Origin: Sphingobium sp. JS3065
GTDB lineage: Bacteria > Pseudomonadota > Alphaproteobacteria > Sphingomonadales > Sphingomonadaceae
Assembly (NCBI RefSeq): GCF_026427355.1
Contig: NZ_CP102664.1
Span: 1,488,001 to 1,552,000, forward strand
Length of the DNA stretch: 64,000 bases
Direction: 5' to 3'
Part shown: positions 50,501 through 59,173 of the stretch, in pieces
Layout of the letters: each line of letters starts with the position of its first letter
Numbering within the stretch: the first letter of the stretch is position 1
Translations under genes and position numbers: made by a program
The notes under the pieces: model-generated
What the model was told of the DNA's origin: nothing
The model's input: the letters and a program-made list of their open reading frames with translations, nothing else
Database searches by the model: none

Positions 50501-50975
50501 CGGGGCCGGGATCGAAAAGCGGGAAAGCTTCTCGCCGCAGATCACCGTGGACGCACCGATCCTCATTCCGGAGGATTATGTGCCGGATCTGGATTTGCGC
50601 ATGGGCCTGTATCGCCGCCTGAACGAGGTCGAGGACAGGCAGGGGCTGGAGGCGTTCGCGGCGGAACTGATCGATCGGTTCGGGAAATTGCCCGCGCCGA
50701 CGCAGAACCTGTTCAAGGTCATCGAGATCAAGCAGAATTGCGTCACCGCCAATATCGCCAAGATCGATGTAGGACCGAAGGGGGCGCTGGTCAGCTTCTT
50801 TGAGGATCGCTTCCCCAAGCCGGAAAATCTGGTTGCCTATATCCAGCGCTTGAACGGCGTGGCGCGGTTGCGGCCGGACAGCAAGATCGTGGTGAACAGG
50901 GCCTGGGCCGATCCGGGCGCGCGGTTGAACGGCGCCTTGCAATTGTCGAAGGGGCTGGCGAAGGCGGCGGGGTAG
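47514..50975 (+). CDS. mfd: Transcription-repair coupling factor Mfd
   Basis: 1153 residues. UvrB-homology N-terminus (IVEIPAWDCLPYDRASPS), the RNA-polymerase interaction domain (GDLVVHMDHGIGRYEGL), then RecG-like translocase motifs: Walker A GDVGFGKTE, DEEQ in VIVDEEQRFGVTHKE, and QLRGRVGRSKTRAYAYF. It displaces polymerase stalled at lesions and recruits UvrA. Confidence 0.97.
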   Translation: MTDLLKILKASAPITLSAVPAGFQPWLLADIARAAPSRALFVAPDEQLMRAVADTAHYFAPEIEIVEIPAWDCLPYDRASPSLRTASARLAGLHALQGKPRGPQLVLTTINALTQRTLTPFRVRQLVANLAPKERIAISRLAEMLQANGYVRTDTVHDRGEFAIRGGIVDLFPGGEEQPLRLDFFGDEIETVRRFDPADQRTSGSVDGFTLLPASEALLDEETIKRFRGRYRETFGATATGDPLYQAVSDGRRLAGMEHWLPLFEERLVPMTEHLGDDTIVVLDHGVAGAAEARFEAIRDYHANRVQAKSSDPGAYRPLDPKALYLDAEEWGGVAREWPMHATTPFHEPESASIIDFAVDGPRDFAPERAQNANVYEAVGKHIASLQRAKKKVVIASYSVGARERLSGLLADHGLKRIAAADNWQEALGIAAGGSAVLTVLPLDHGFAAPDVAVLTEQDMLGDRLVRRAKRKKSSDAFLQELATLSPGDLVVHMDHGIGRYEGLTQIPVAKAAHDCVALEYAGGDKLYVPVENLEVLSRYGSDSEGVSLDRLGGEAWQRRKARMKERIREIAGELLKTAAERALRAATVAEPDSAGYPAFVDRFPYQETEDQDRAIMDVVEDLGAGRPMDRLVCGDVGFGKTEVALRAAFVAAMAGMQVVVICPTTLLARQHHMNFEERFRGFPVNIGRLSRLVPDKEAKAVKAGLADGTVDIVVGTHALLAKGLEFKRLGLVIVDEEQRFGVTHKERLKSLKTDVHVLTLTATPIPRTLQMAMSGLRELSVIQTPPVDRLAVRTYIMPWDGVVIREALLREHYRGGQSFFVVPRIADLTEVEEFLRTEVPEVKAIVAHGQMAAGEVEERMSAFYDKRYDVLLSTTIVESGLDIPSANTLIIHRADRFGLAQLYQLRGRVGRSKTRAYAYFTTPANRVITETAEKRLKVLSDLDTLGAGFQLASHDLDIRGAGNLVGDEQSGHIKEVGFELYQSMLEDAILEAKAGGAGIEKRESFSPQITVDAPILIPEDYVPDLDLRMGLYRRLNEVEDRQGLEAFAAELIDRFGKLPAPTQNLFKVIEIKQNCVTANIAKIDVGPKGALVSFFEDRFPKPENLVAYIQRLNGVARLRPDSKIVVNRAWADPGARLNGALQLSKGLAKAAG

Positions 50976-51017
50976 GATTGGCATGGCGCGCGCCTGTGAA
51001 GGCACGGTCTGCATCGC

Positions 51018-53054
51018 TCAGGGCTTCAGCGCCAACGCCACCAGATCGGCGGAGGAGACGCCCGCCGAGCGCAGGAAACCCTGATAATAATCGCAGCCTT
51101 CGCGGGCCAGGAGATCGCGTTGCTGCTCGGTCTCCACGCCTTCCGCTATCACGTTGAGGCCCAGCGACTTCGCCATGTGAATGACGCCGCGCACGATGAT
51201 GCGGTCGCGAGCGGTGCCGGCGATGTCCTGCGCCAGGCCGCTGTCGATCTTGAGATAATCCAGCGGCAGGCTCTTCAGATAAGCCAGGCTGGAATAGCCG
51301 GTGCCGAAATCGTCCACCGCGACCGCCAGCCCTTCGGCGCGCAAGGCGGTGAGCAGCGCGGTCGCACTGTCGACATCCTCGATCAGGCCGCTTTCGGTGA
51401 TCTCCACCGTCAGGCGCGATCGGGGAAAGCCGCTGGTGTCCACCAAATTCAGGAATTGCGGCATGAAGCCGGGCTGGGCGATATCCTCCGCCGTGACGTT
51501 AATGGACAGGCGCAGATGGGACAGCGCGCGGGGCCATGCGGCGGCCTGCCGCAGCGCCTCCGCCTGAATATGCGCCGACAGCGGGAGCATATAGTCGGAC
51601 CGCTCCGCCGTGGCGAACAGCATCCCCGCGCCGAGCGCGCCATATTGCGGGTGGTTCCAGCGGGCCAGCGCCTCTACCCCGATCATTTGTTCGCCGTCGA
51701 CCGGATATTGCGGCTGGAACAATATGGCGATCTCGCCGCGATGAAGGGCGAGGCGCAGGTCGGTTTCCAACTGATCGGCGTCGACCTGACGGCTGCGCTT
51801 TTCCGAGGAGAAGATGCGAATGCCCTCCCCTCCCCCGACCCTGGCGTCGGCCAGGGCGGTGCCCGCGCGGCGGATGAGGCGGGTCGCGTCGTCGTCCGCC
51901 CGCGACTGGGCGATGCCGCAGCGGGCGGTCAGGCGGATGAGATGATCGCCCGCGCTGAAGGGGCGGCCAATGGCGCCGATAAGCTGGCGGGCGAGGAAGG
52001 TCGCCTTCTCGGCGGTGGCGGCTTCCCCGGTCAGGCCGATCAGGAATTCCGTCCCGGCGATGCGCGCGACCATGGCTTCGGCGGCCATGTCCACGGTCAT
52101 GCGCTCGATCCGGCGGGCGATTCGGCCCAGCAGCGCGTCACCCACCACCTGGCCATAGGCCGCGTTCATCCGGTCGAACTGGCTGATCGAGAGCAGCAGC
52201 ACCGTGGTCGCCAGCCCCTTGCGCCGTTCGAGCCAGTCGAGCGCCGCAGGGCGGGATCGCAGGCCGGTCAAATCGTCGCGGCCCGTCTCATCAGGGCCAT
52301 GGGCGTCGGAAAGCCACTCCACATCCGCCGCGACCACGCCGTCGATCACGCGCAGATGATGGACCAGCCGGTCGCCGGGGCGGCCGGGCGCGGCATGGGC
52401 GAAGGCTTCCGGGCGGCCCGACCGCATCATGCCGCGCAAGGCCGCGATCACTGAGCGGCGCTCCGAGCGCGGCAGGCGGCGGACGAAACCCGCCGGAGCG
52501 ATGGTCCGCCCTTCCAGGCCGAGATGGCGGGCGAGATTTTCGCTGAGGCGGATGCAATCCCCCTCCCTTTCCCAAAACAGCGCATCGCCGCGTCTTATGC
52601 GCTGGGCGCGCCGGCTGTGCGTGGCGCCGCCAACCAGCCGGTCGACCAGCCGCTGGGCCGAGGCGAGCGTGGCGCGCAGGTCGGCGGGCGTGAAGGGAGC
52701 GGTGAGGAAATGCGTGGCCCCCGCCTCCAGCAGGCCGGGCACGGCGGCGATGCCCTGCGCATCGACCAGCACGACCAGCGCGCCGCCGCCCGCATCGACC
52801 GCCGGGACAAGCGATGCGATCAGCCCGACGTCGCCGTCGCGCACGCCGCGCATGTCGACCAGCGCGATCTGGGCATCGCTGTGGAGAAAACGTTGCGCGG
52901 CATCGGTGGCCCTGCGCGCGGCCATGACGCGCCAACCGGCCGTCCGCGCCTGCAAAGACAAGCCGTCGCGGTCACCCGGAGACAGGATGAAAAGGCTGCG
53001 CTGTCCGTCCAGTGCGGTTTCACCGCTCACATGATGCTCCTCGGGACGGCCCAT
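51018..53054 (-). CDS. EAL c-di-GMP phosphodiesterase with receiver-like and degenerate GGDEF domains
   Basis: 678 residues. Receiver-like domain (~20-135, with ALVDMRG but an incomplete acidic pocket), a short PAS-like region, a GGDEF domain whose active-site loop reads AGTEF and is probably inactive, and a complete EAL domain: GVEALARW, INVTAEDI, EITES, VDDFGTGYSS, YLKID, EGVE and YYQGF are all present. It should degrade c-di-GMP. ATG 53054 has AGGGG nearby; GTG 53030 with GAGGAG is also plausible. Confidence 0.9.
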   Translation of the reverse strand: MGRPEEHHVSGETALDGQRSLFILSPGDRDGLSLQARTAGWRVMAARRATDAAQRFLHSDAQIALVDMRGVRDGDVGLIASLVPAVDAGGGALVVLVDAQGIAAVPGLLEAGATHFLTAPFTPADLRATLASAQRLVDRLVGGATHSRRAQRIRRGDALFWEREGDCIRLSENLARHLGLEGRTIAPAGFVRRLPRSERRSVIAALRGMMRSGRPEAFAHAAPGRPGDRLVHHLRVIDGVVAADVEWLSDAHGPDETGRDDLTGLRSRPAALDWLERRKGLATTVLLLSISQFDRMNAAYGQVVGDALLGRIARRIERMTVDMAAEAMVARIAGTEFLIGLTGEAATAEKATFLARQLIGAIGRPFSAGDHLIRLTARCGIAQSRADDDATRLIRRAGTALADARVGGGEGIRIFSSEKRSRQVDADQLETDLRLALHRGEIAILFQPQYPVDGEQMIGVEALARWNHPQYGALGAGMLFATAERSDYMLPLSAHIQAEALRQAAAWPRALSHLRLSINVTAEDIAQPGFMPQFLNLVDTSGFPRSRLTVEITESGLIEDVDSATALLTALRAEGLAVAVDDFGTGYSSLAYLKSLPLDYLKIDSGLAQDIAGTARDRIIVRGVIHMAKSLGLNVIAEGVETEQQRDLLAREGCDYYQGFLRSAGVSSADLVALALKP

Positions 53055-53149
53055 CGTTCCCCTTTAACCCTTATCGGTTAGCGACCTGTTTACATTGTCG
53101 CAACCGGTGACGCTTGCGCGGGCCAAGTCCATCCCCTAGCTAAGGAGCC

Positions 53150-54175
53150 ATGGAGACGGTCGATAAGGGCATGGTCGATCCGGGGCGCGGCGTGTTGACC
53201 GACGCACTCGGCCGCCGGATCAGCTATTTGCGGATTTCGGTGACGGATCGTTGCGACCTGCGCTGCCGCTATTGCATGGCGGAGCGGATGACTTTCCTGC
53301 CGAAGGATCAGGTCCTGACTCTGGAGGAGATCGCGCTGCTGGCCGACCTCTTCATTGCGCGGGGCGTGCGCCGGATCAGGCTGACCGGCGGGGAGCCGCT
53401 GGTGCGGCGGGACATTGTCGACCTTGTCCACCGCATCGGGCGGCATCTGGGCGAGGGGCTGGACGAACTGACGCTCACCACCAACGGCACAAGGCTGGCG
53501 CAGCATGCGCAGGCGCTGGCCGATGCGGGCGTGCGGCGGATCAATGTCAGCCTGGACAGCCGCGACCCGGAACGCTTCGCCCATGTGACGCGCAACGGCG
53601 ACATCCGGCTGGTGTTCGAAGGGCTGGAGGCAGCGCGCGCCGCCGGGCTGGCGGTGAAGATCAACATGGTCGCGCTCAAGGGCGTCAATGACGATGAGAT
53701 GCTGCCGATGCTGCATTGGTGCGACGCCCAGGGCTTTGACCTGACGCTGATCGAGACGATGCCGCTGGGCGAAACCGGGGAAGACCGGACAGATCATTAT
53801 CTGCCGCTGACGGAGGTTTCAGACTCCATCCGGCGGCATCATGCCCTGACGCCGATCCCGCATCGCACCGGCGGCCCTGCGCGCTATCATGCCGTGGAGG
53901 GGTTAGGCGTGCGGCTGGGGTTGATCACGCCGCTCACGAATAATTTCTGCGCCGACTGCAACCGCATGCGGATGACTTGCGAGGGCAAGATATTCATGTG
54001 CCTGGGGCATGAGGATCATGTCGACCTGAAAACCGCCTTCCGCGAGGGCGGGCTGGCGGCTGTGGAACCGTTGATCGACCGGGCGCTCCGCCTGAAACCG
54101 GCAGCCCATGATTTTCGCATTGGCGCGGGCGCCCAGCCGGCGGTACGGCGGCATATGAGCGTAACCGGCGGATGA
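53150..54175 (+). CDS. moaA: GTP 3',8-cyclase MoaA
   Basis: 341 residues. Radical-SAM cysteines C35, C39 and C42 in DRCDLRCRYC; a second cluster in NNFCADCNRMRM with CLG further on; the C-terminal GG that enters the active site is present (MSVTGG). First step of molybdenum cofactor synthesis. The stop overlaps the nadK start by four bases (ATGA). A MobA-like gene lies at 61641. Confidence 0.95.
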   Translation: METVDKGMVDPGRGVLTDALGRRISYLRISVTDRCDLRCRYCMAERMTFLPKDQVLTLEEIALLADLFIARGVRRIRLTGGEPLVRRDIVDLVHRIGRHLGEGLDELTLTTNGTRLAQHAQALADAGVRRINVSLDSRDPERFAHVTRNGDIRLVFEGLEAARAAGLAVKINMVALKGVNDDEMLPMLHWCDAQGFDLTLIETMPLGETGEDRTDHYLPLTEVSDSIRRHHALTPIPHRTGGPARYHAVEGLGVRLGLITPLTNNFCADCNRMRMTCEGKIFMCLGHEDHVDLKTAFREGGLAAVEPLIDRALRLKPAAHDFRIGAGAQPAVRRHMSVTGG

Positions 54176-54948
54176 CGGGCGAGGTTCGGCGCGCCCTGGT
54201 CGCCTCCCCCAGTCCAGCCGCCAAGGCGGCGGAGGAAAGGCTGCGCGCCGCCTATGACTTCGTGCCGGTCGAACAGGCGGACATGATCATCGCATTGGGC
54301 GGCGACGGCTTCATGCTCCAGACGCTGCACGCCATGCTGGAAGGGCGGCGGATTTTGCCGATATTCGGCATGAACCTGGGCACGGTCGGCTTCCTGATGA
54401 ACGAATGGCGGCTGGAAAGGCTGGAGCAGCGGATCGAGGCGGCCAAGCTGTTCAAGGTCAATCCGTTGCGCATGACCGTCGATACGGTGGATGGAGAACG
54501 CTTTTCCATCCCCGCCATCAATGAAGTGTCGCTGCTGCGCGAGACGCGGCAGACCGCCAAGCTGGAGGTGAAGGTCAACGACCGCACCGTCCTGCCCGAA
54601 CTGGTGTGCGATGGAGTGCTGGTGGCAACTCCTGCGGGATCGACGGCCTATAATCTTTCGGCCCATGGCCCCATATTGCCGCTGGGATCGGCGCTGGTGG
54701 CGTTGACGCCGATCAGCCCTTTCCGCCCCCGCCGCTGGCGCGGCGCGATCCTGCCGGAAAATACCGCGATCCAGTTCACCGTGCTCGATCCGGTGAAGCG
54801 CCCCGTCAGCGCCGTGGCCGACCAGCGCGAAGTGCGCGACATCGCGCAGGTGGAAGTGATGATCGACCGGGCGACGCCGCTGACGCTGCTGTTCGACCCG
54901 GAACATACGCTGGACGACCGGATCGCGGCGGAGCAGTTCATCGCGTAA
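54172..54948 (+). CDS. nadK: NAD kinase
   Basis: 258 residues. The GGDG motif is in IIALGGDGFMLQTLH; the NAD-binding LPELVCDGVLVATPAGSTAYNLS (two stretches) and the GPILPLGS region follow. It makes NADP+. Translationally coupled to moaA by an ATGA overlap, which is unusual given the unrelated pathways. Confidence 0.95.
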   Translation: MTGEVRRALVASPSPAAKAAEERLRAAYDFVPVEQADMIIALGGDGFMLQTLHAMLEGRRILPIFGMNLGTVGFLMNEWRLERLEQRIEAAKLFKVNPLRMTVDTVDGERFSIPAINEVSLLRETRQTAKLEVKVNDRTVLPELVCDGVLVATPAGSTAYNLSAHGPILPLGSALVALTPISPFRPRRWRGAILPENTAIQFTVLDPVKRPVSAVADQREVRDIAQVEVMIDRATPLTLLFDPEHTLDDRIAAEQFIA

Positions 54949-54967
54949 AAATTCCGTCATTTGGCGC

Positions 54968-54997
54968 TTGCCATTGCCGGAAAGCCGCTGCTATAGG
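54968..54997 (+). promoter_or_regulatory. Probable promoter of tRNA-Asn
   Basis: TTGCCA (54968-54973) and TATAGG (54992-54997) are 18 bases apart, 30 bases before the mature tRNA 5' end. Confidence 0.4.
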
Positions 54998-55026
54998 CGC
55001 GGCCTGCCCAGCGGAAGCCGGGTCGC

Positions 55027-55101
55027 TCCCCGATAGCTCAGCGGTAGAGCATTCGACTGTTAATCGAATGGCCGTAGGTTCGAATCCTACTCGGGGAGCC
55101 A
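55027..55101 (+). tRNA. tRNA-Asn (anticodon GTT), CCA encoded
   Basis: Acceptor TCCCCGA/TCGGGGA pairs seven bases (55027-55033 with 55091-55097), the discriminator is G and CCA is encoded at 55099-55101. The anticodon arm ATTCGACTGTTAATCGAAT carries GTT. D-loop AGCTCAGC-GGTAGAGC and T-loop GTTCGAATCC are standard. Confidence 0.97.
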
Positions 55102-55218
55102 TTTCGGCACGAAACCGCGAACGCCATGTGCCGCCGTTTCCGCTTCAGGCTTTCCTCCAGACGTTGATAACGACACGGATCCCCCATTCCGCAGCCATTC
55201 GCCTATGAAAGCATTTCG

Positions 55219-55692
55219 TCACCGCGACCCGACAAATTCGCGAATGGCGGCCTTGAGCCGTTCACGCTGCGAAGGAATGGCGGCTTCCACTGTCTCCCCG
55301 GCGGCAATCGATATGGCGAGAGCCAGGTCGTCGCTGCTTTCCGCCACATGCACGCCCGGCCGTCCAGCCATCTGTTTCGCGGTTGCGACCTGGTGATCGT
55401 TGCGATGCTCTCCCAATGCAGAGCGGCGCGCCATGATGACCAGCGGCTTTCGCATGCCTTGCGCCAGCAGGATCGTCCCGGTGCCGGCATGGGAGACGAT
55501 GACGCTGGCCTCCTTCAACAGCCGGTCGAACTCGGAAGCGTCCAACGTCGCCTGCCATTCCATGTTCAAGGGCCGGAATTCACCCCTTCCCACTTGCGCA
55601 AAAACGGGTTCCCCCAGAGAAGGCGCCAAAGCGTCCATGGCCTGGATGAGGCGATCAAAAGGCAGTTGAGTCCCCACTGTGACCAGGATCAC
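55219..55692 (-). CDS. Alg13/PssE-like glycosyltransferase subunit (catalytic half)
   Basis: 157 residues from GTG (55692-55690), which overlaps the upstream stop as GTGA. It has the GT28 C-terminal fold: ILVTVGTQLPFDRLI at the start and the sugar-nucleotide site SVIVSHAGTGTILLAQ with KPLVIMARR. In Alg13/14 and PssD/E systems this half binds the UDP-sugar and needs the membrane half next to it. Probably adds the second sugar of the exopolysaccharide unit, as PssDE or sphingan SpsK do. Confidence 0.82.
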   Translation of the reverse strand: MILVTVGTQLPFDRLIQAMDALAPSLGEPVFAQVGRGEFRPLNMEWQATLDASEFDRLLKEASVIVSHAGTGTILLAQGMRKPLVIMARRSALGEHRNDHQVATAKQMAGRPGVHVAESSDDLALAISIAAGETVEAAIPSQRERLKAAIREFVGSR

Positions 55693-56135
55693 AGGAGCGC
55701 TCCGGCGAAGTGCGGCCCTTTTGGTCTTGCAAGATGTTCCCATTGAACGATCGTGCGGTCAGCAATCCTGGCGGCCAGTTTCCCGCACATCGACAAGCTT
55801 TCCGCATTGGCGAAACTTTCGATCCACAATGTCTTCGCCCCGAATAATTTGCCTGCGACAATGCAGAAAAATCCCGGCGCCGCCCCCGTGGAAATCACGA
55901 CATCCGGCCGTTGCAGGCGGACGAGGTTGAACGCCTTCCATATGCAACTGAGCGAGGCCCATTTCGAATTCCGGTTGCAGTCGGGCAGGATCGTCGCCTC
56001 CACTATTCCCGCGCGGGATGGCAAATCCGCGAATGTCGTCGCGAAATGAGTCGTCGCATTATCGAATGAATCCCTGAGAAGCATGAGTTCTTCCCAATGC
56101 CCTCCGCCGGAGGACACAGCCAAGACGCGAACCAT
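55689..56135 (-). CDS. Alg14/PssD-like glycosyltransferase subunit (membrane-associated half)
   Basis: 148 residues. VLAVSSGGGHWEELMLLRD at the N-terminus and PDVVISTGAAPGFFCIVAGKLFG are the Alg14/PssD signature, with TLWIESFANAESLS typical of this family. The half recruits the catalytic partner (55219) and acceptor lipid. The GTGA overlap couples the two genes. Confidence 0.82.
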   Translation of the reverse strand: MVRVLAVSSGGGHWEELMLLRDSFDNATTHFATTFADLPSRAGIVEATILPDCNRNSKWASLSCIWKAFNLVRLQRPDVVISTGAAPGFFCIVAGKLFGAKTLWIESFANAESLSMCGKLAARIADRTIVQWEHLARPKGPHFAGALL

Positions 56136-56186
56136 GAAATGACCCCCCGATCATCTTGAAGAAATAATAATAAAATCAATATCTTT

Positions 56187-57089
56187 TTAGCTTACATTGC
56201 GGGACGAGCGTTGCCTTTCCTGAATAGAGGCAATCAAATCAGCCGCAAAAGAAAGTATATGTTCGCCTATATCTTCGCGATCCAGCGCCAGGGCCAGGTT
56301 GGCCTCTACAAAACCCGCCTTCGACCCGCAATCGAACCGCTGTCCGGAAAAGGCGAGGCCGTTGAAAGGCTGATGGCCGATCAGCGCGGCCATCGCGTCG
56401 GTGAGCTGGATTTCGCCGCCCGCACCCTTTTCCTGCCGCCCCAGCACCTGCATGATTTCCGGCTGGAGAATATAGCGCCCCGGCAGGATCAGATTGGACG
56501 GTGCCGTGCCCGGCGCGGGCTTTTCCACCAGGCCCTTTATTTCGACCAGCGCGCCCCGACGTTCCCCAGGATCGACCACGCCATAGCTGGACGTCTGGTC
56601 GATGGGTATTTCAAGCGTGCACAGCAGGTTGCCGCCCAGCCTGCCATAAGCCTCCACCATCTGCGCCAGGCATCCGGGGCTGCCATACATGAACTCATCG
56701 GGAAGGAGGACGGCAAAGGGTTCATCGCCGACGATGTGCCGCGCGCACCAGATCGCATGGCCCAGGCCCAGCGGCTCCTGCTGGCGGAGGAAGACGGCCT
56801 GGCCGGGCAGCATGCGGGTGCCGTGCAGCGCCGAAATATCCTTCCCCCGGCCGATTTGCGTCATTTCCAGTTCGAACGCCATGTCGAAATAATCCTCGAT
56901 GGCGCCCTTGCCCCGCCCCGTCACGAAGATGAACTGTTCGATCCCGGCCTCTATCGCTTCATCCACCGCATATTGGAGCAGGGGACGATCAATAATCGCG
57001 AGCAATTCCTTCGGCACGACCTTCGTCGCCGGCAGAAATCGCGTTCCCAGTCCGGCTACAGGAAAAACGGCTTTCTTAATCGGTCGCAT
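56187..57089 (-). CDS. galU: UTP-glucose-1-phosphate uridylyltransferase
   Basis: 300 residues from ATG 57089. The N-terminal nucleotide loop VAGLGTRFLPATKVVPKELL is diagnostic. It makes UDP-glucose, the donor for the neighbouring polyprenyl-phosphate sugar transferase. Upstream in-frame residues to 57203 look non-coding. GGGGGG lies just before the ATG. Confidence 0.95.
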   Translation of the reverse strand: MRPIKKAVFPVAGLGTRFLPATKVVPKELLAIIDRPLLQYAVDEAIEAGIEQFIFVTGRGKGAIEDYFDMAFELEMTQIGRGKDISALHGTRMLPGQAVFLRQQEPLGLGHAIWCARHIVGDEPFAVLLPDEFMYGSPGCLAQMVEAYGRLGGNLLCTLEIPIDQTSSYGVVDPGERRGALVEIKGLVEKPAPGTAPSNLILPGRYILQPEIMQVLGRQEKGAGGEIQLTDAMAALIGHQPFNGLAFSGQRFDCGSKAGFVEANLALALDREDIGEHILSFAADLIASIQERQRSSRNVS

Positions 57090-57627
57090 ATACCCCCCGC
57101 ATGGCGACAATCGATGCAACGTGCCCGCCCGAAAAGTTGCGATTGATTTAATCAAATAGCAATTCCTGGCAACAAGAAATACCGCATAGATTAAAAATGA
57201 CAATTTCTCTCTGTGCCGAATTGGGATCGCCCATCACCCGTTCACTTTGGCATGACATGGCTGCCCCCGCCTTCCCAAAAAAATCTTTCGGCTTGCCCGA
57301 TCGGGAAGAGCGTTTTTGGTACAATTCGCGTGAATTATAGCCGGAAATTGCAGGGAAGCGCTTCTCTCGACTGGTGTGGAAAGAGTGATGAGCGATCCGT
57401 CATTAGTTTGACGGCAATGGACAGTCCTGAATTGACACATCTATTATGCGTTCGGATTAAGCTATCAAGATATTGCAGAGCAGCATAATTTGATGTTAGC
57501 ACGTACGGTATATGCCTAAAGATAGATGAATCCAACTTCTGGTTTCAAAAAGGCATGGGGGCCTCTGTTATTTAGACAAGATACAGAAATCAAACGGCTT
57601 TATAGTCGGAACGCGGGGGCGTTAACG
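57090..57627. other. AT-rich divergent control region between galU and sugar transferase
   Basis: No gene. For galU (minus strand) TTGTCA (57203-57198), 16 bases, TATTTC (57181-57176) is a candidate promoter; a TTGATTTAATCAA palindrome (57133-57145) sits downstream of it. For the sugar transferase TTGACA (57432-57437), 17 bases, GATTAA (57455-57460) is a candidate. The stretch is clearly richer in A and T than coding sequence around it. Confidence 0.45.
57133..57145. promoter_or_regulatory. Operator-like palindrome upstream of galU
   Basis: TTGAT-TTA-ATCAA lies between the candidate galU -10 and the gene, 44-56 bases before the ATG. Placement fits a repressor site; no regulator gene is nearby. 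Confidence 0.25.
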
Positions 57628-59001
57628 GTGCAAATTGACATGAATCTCCGTAGTGCAGTTACCAGAAGGAAGCTGAGCAGCAGGCAGATTCGCGTCACCG
57701 TCTATGCCGCGCAAATGATGACAGACGTCTTTATCCTGCTCTTTTCCTTCTTAACCTCCAGCCTGGCGCGGGTCGGCCATTTGTCCAGCGGACGGAATAT
57801 CGACTGGATCACGGTGCTGGTGCCCGCCTTCATCGTCGTCGCCTTTTACGGGCGACTCTACACGCTGGATGCGATGCAATCCTACAGATTGTCCGCTCGG
57901 CGCGCGTGCGGGGCGCTGGCATGGGCCGTGGCGATCACGCTGCTTGCCTTCTTTTCGAAGGATACGGATCCGGATTCGCGATTCATCTTTTCATCGGGAT
58001 GCCTGCTCTCGCTGGCTCTTCTGATGCTCGTCCGCATTCCGATAGCTCTTTTCGTCAATCGCGCCATTCCCGAAATGTTTCTCAAGAAACTGCTGATCCT
58101 CGATAATGTCTCCGCACGCGCGGTATCGGGATATGATGTCGTCGATACCCATGAATTGGGGCTGAAGCTGGACATTCATGACCCGGTCGCCCTGCATACA
58201 TTCAGTTCGATCGTGCGGGATTATGACCGGATACTGGTCGATTGCCGGGTGGAGGACCGCGAGCATTGGTCCCTCTATCTCCAGGCCATCGGCTGCATTG
58301 GCTATCTGCTGATTCCCGAATTGCGGCCGGTGATATCGGACCATGCGCGGTTGGCGTTCGACGCCGCATCGATCAGGGTCTCCACCGGCCCGATGGACTT
58401 GAGGAGCCGCGCGATCAAGCGGAGTTTCGATATTCTGATCGCGGTCGCCATCCTGATCCTGGTCACTCCGCTGCTGATCCTGGTCGCCATCGCGATCAAA
58501 TGCGACAGTCCCGGCCCTGTCCTGTTCAAGCAGATCCGGATGGGACGTGGCAACCGCCTGTTCCATGTCTTCAAATTCCGAAGCATGCGCCACGAACTGG
58601 CCGATGCGTCCGGCGCCACATCCGCGTCGCGGGACGATCATCGGATTACCCGTGTCGGGCGGTTCATTCGCGCATCGTCGATCGACGAACTTCCGCAAAT
58701 CTTCAATGTGCTTCGGGGCGACATGTCGCTTGTCGGACCCAGACCTCATGCGCTGGGTTCAAGGGCCGGGGACGATCTGTTCTGGCACATTGATGTCCGA
58801 TACTGGCTTCGCCACTCGGCCAAGCCGGGAATTACGGGTCTCGCCCAGATACGCGGCTATCGCGGCGCCACCGATACCAGGCATGACCTGATCGAGAGGT
58901 TGCGTTATGATCTGGAATATGTCCGCAACTGGTCCATCGTGAATGACCTGCGAATATTGCTGGCGACATTCGGCGTAGTCATGCACAAAAACGCCTATTG
59001 A
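57628..59001 (+). CDS. Polyprenyl-phosphate sugar-1-phosphate transferase (SpsB/PssA-like)
   Basis: 457 residues if GTG 57628 is used (G-rich ribosome-site region upstream). ATG 57640 or ATG 57526 are possible; the last adds 34 unlikely residues. Four N-terminal membrane helices, a soluble loop, then the bacterial sugar transferase domain: KRSFDILIAVAIL, the basic KCDSPGPVLFKQIRMG, KFRSMR, and SIDELPQIFNVLRGDMSLVG. It attaches the first sugar phosphate to undecaprenyl phosphate in exopolysaccharide synthesis. Confidence 0.9.
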   Translation: MQIDMNLRSAVTRRKLSSRQIRVTVYAAQMMTDVFILLFSFLTSSLARVGHLSSGRNIDWITVLVPAFIVVAFYGRLYTLDAMQSYRLSARRACGALAWAVAITLLAFFSKDTDPDSRFIFSSGCLLSLALLMLVRIPIALFVNRAIPEMFLKKLLILDNVSARAVSGYDVVDTHELGLKLDIHDPVALHTFSSIVRDYDRILVDCRVEDREHWSLYLQAIGCIGYLLIPELRPVISDHARLAFDAASIRVSTGPMDLRSRAIKRSFDILIAVAILILVTPLLILVAIAIKCDSPGPVLFKQIRMGRGNRLFHVFKFRSMRHELADASGATSASRDDHRITRVGRFIRASSIDELPQIFNVLRGDMSLVGPRPHALGSRAGDDLFWHIDVRYWLRHSAKPGITGLAQIRGYRGATDTRHDLIERLRYDLEYVRNWSIVNDLRILLATFGVVMHKNAY

Positions 59002-59099
59002 AAGATGAACCAGGGAAAGCGTGCAACCCTGCCGAAGGGTAAACGTCGAAGACAGGGGAAGTGGGATAAATTCCGGGTTGGCTGATTTGGGTGGAGAGC

Positions 59100-59141
59100 G
59101 GACATTCCAAATCCCTCTCCCTTGAGGGAGAAGGAATGTCC
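59100..59141. repeat. Nested palindrome after the sugar transferase
   Basis: GGACATTCC (59100-59108) pairs with GGAATGTCC (59133-59141) and encloses CCCTCTCCC-TTGA-GGGAGAAGG, a member of the 4161 family. No T-run. It sits between two convergent genes and might stop transcription from both sides. Confidence 0.65.
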
Positions 59142-59173
59142 TGGATTGGCCCTTTCCGGTCCCCGGAAAAGTC

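Noticed and set aside
55027..59001. Genomic island integrated at tRNA-Asn
   Set aside because: No integrase and no repeated tRNA 3' end are visible; apart from the AT-rich control region the genes look native.
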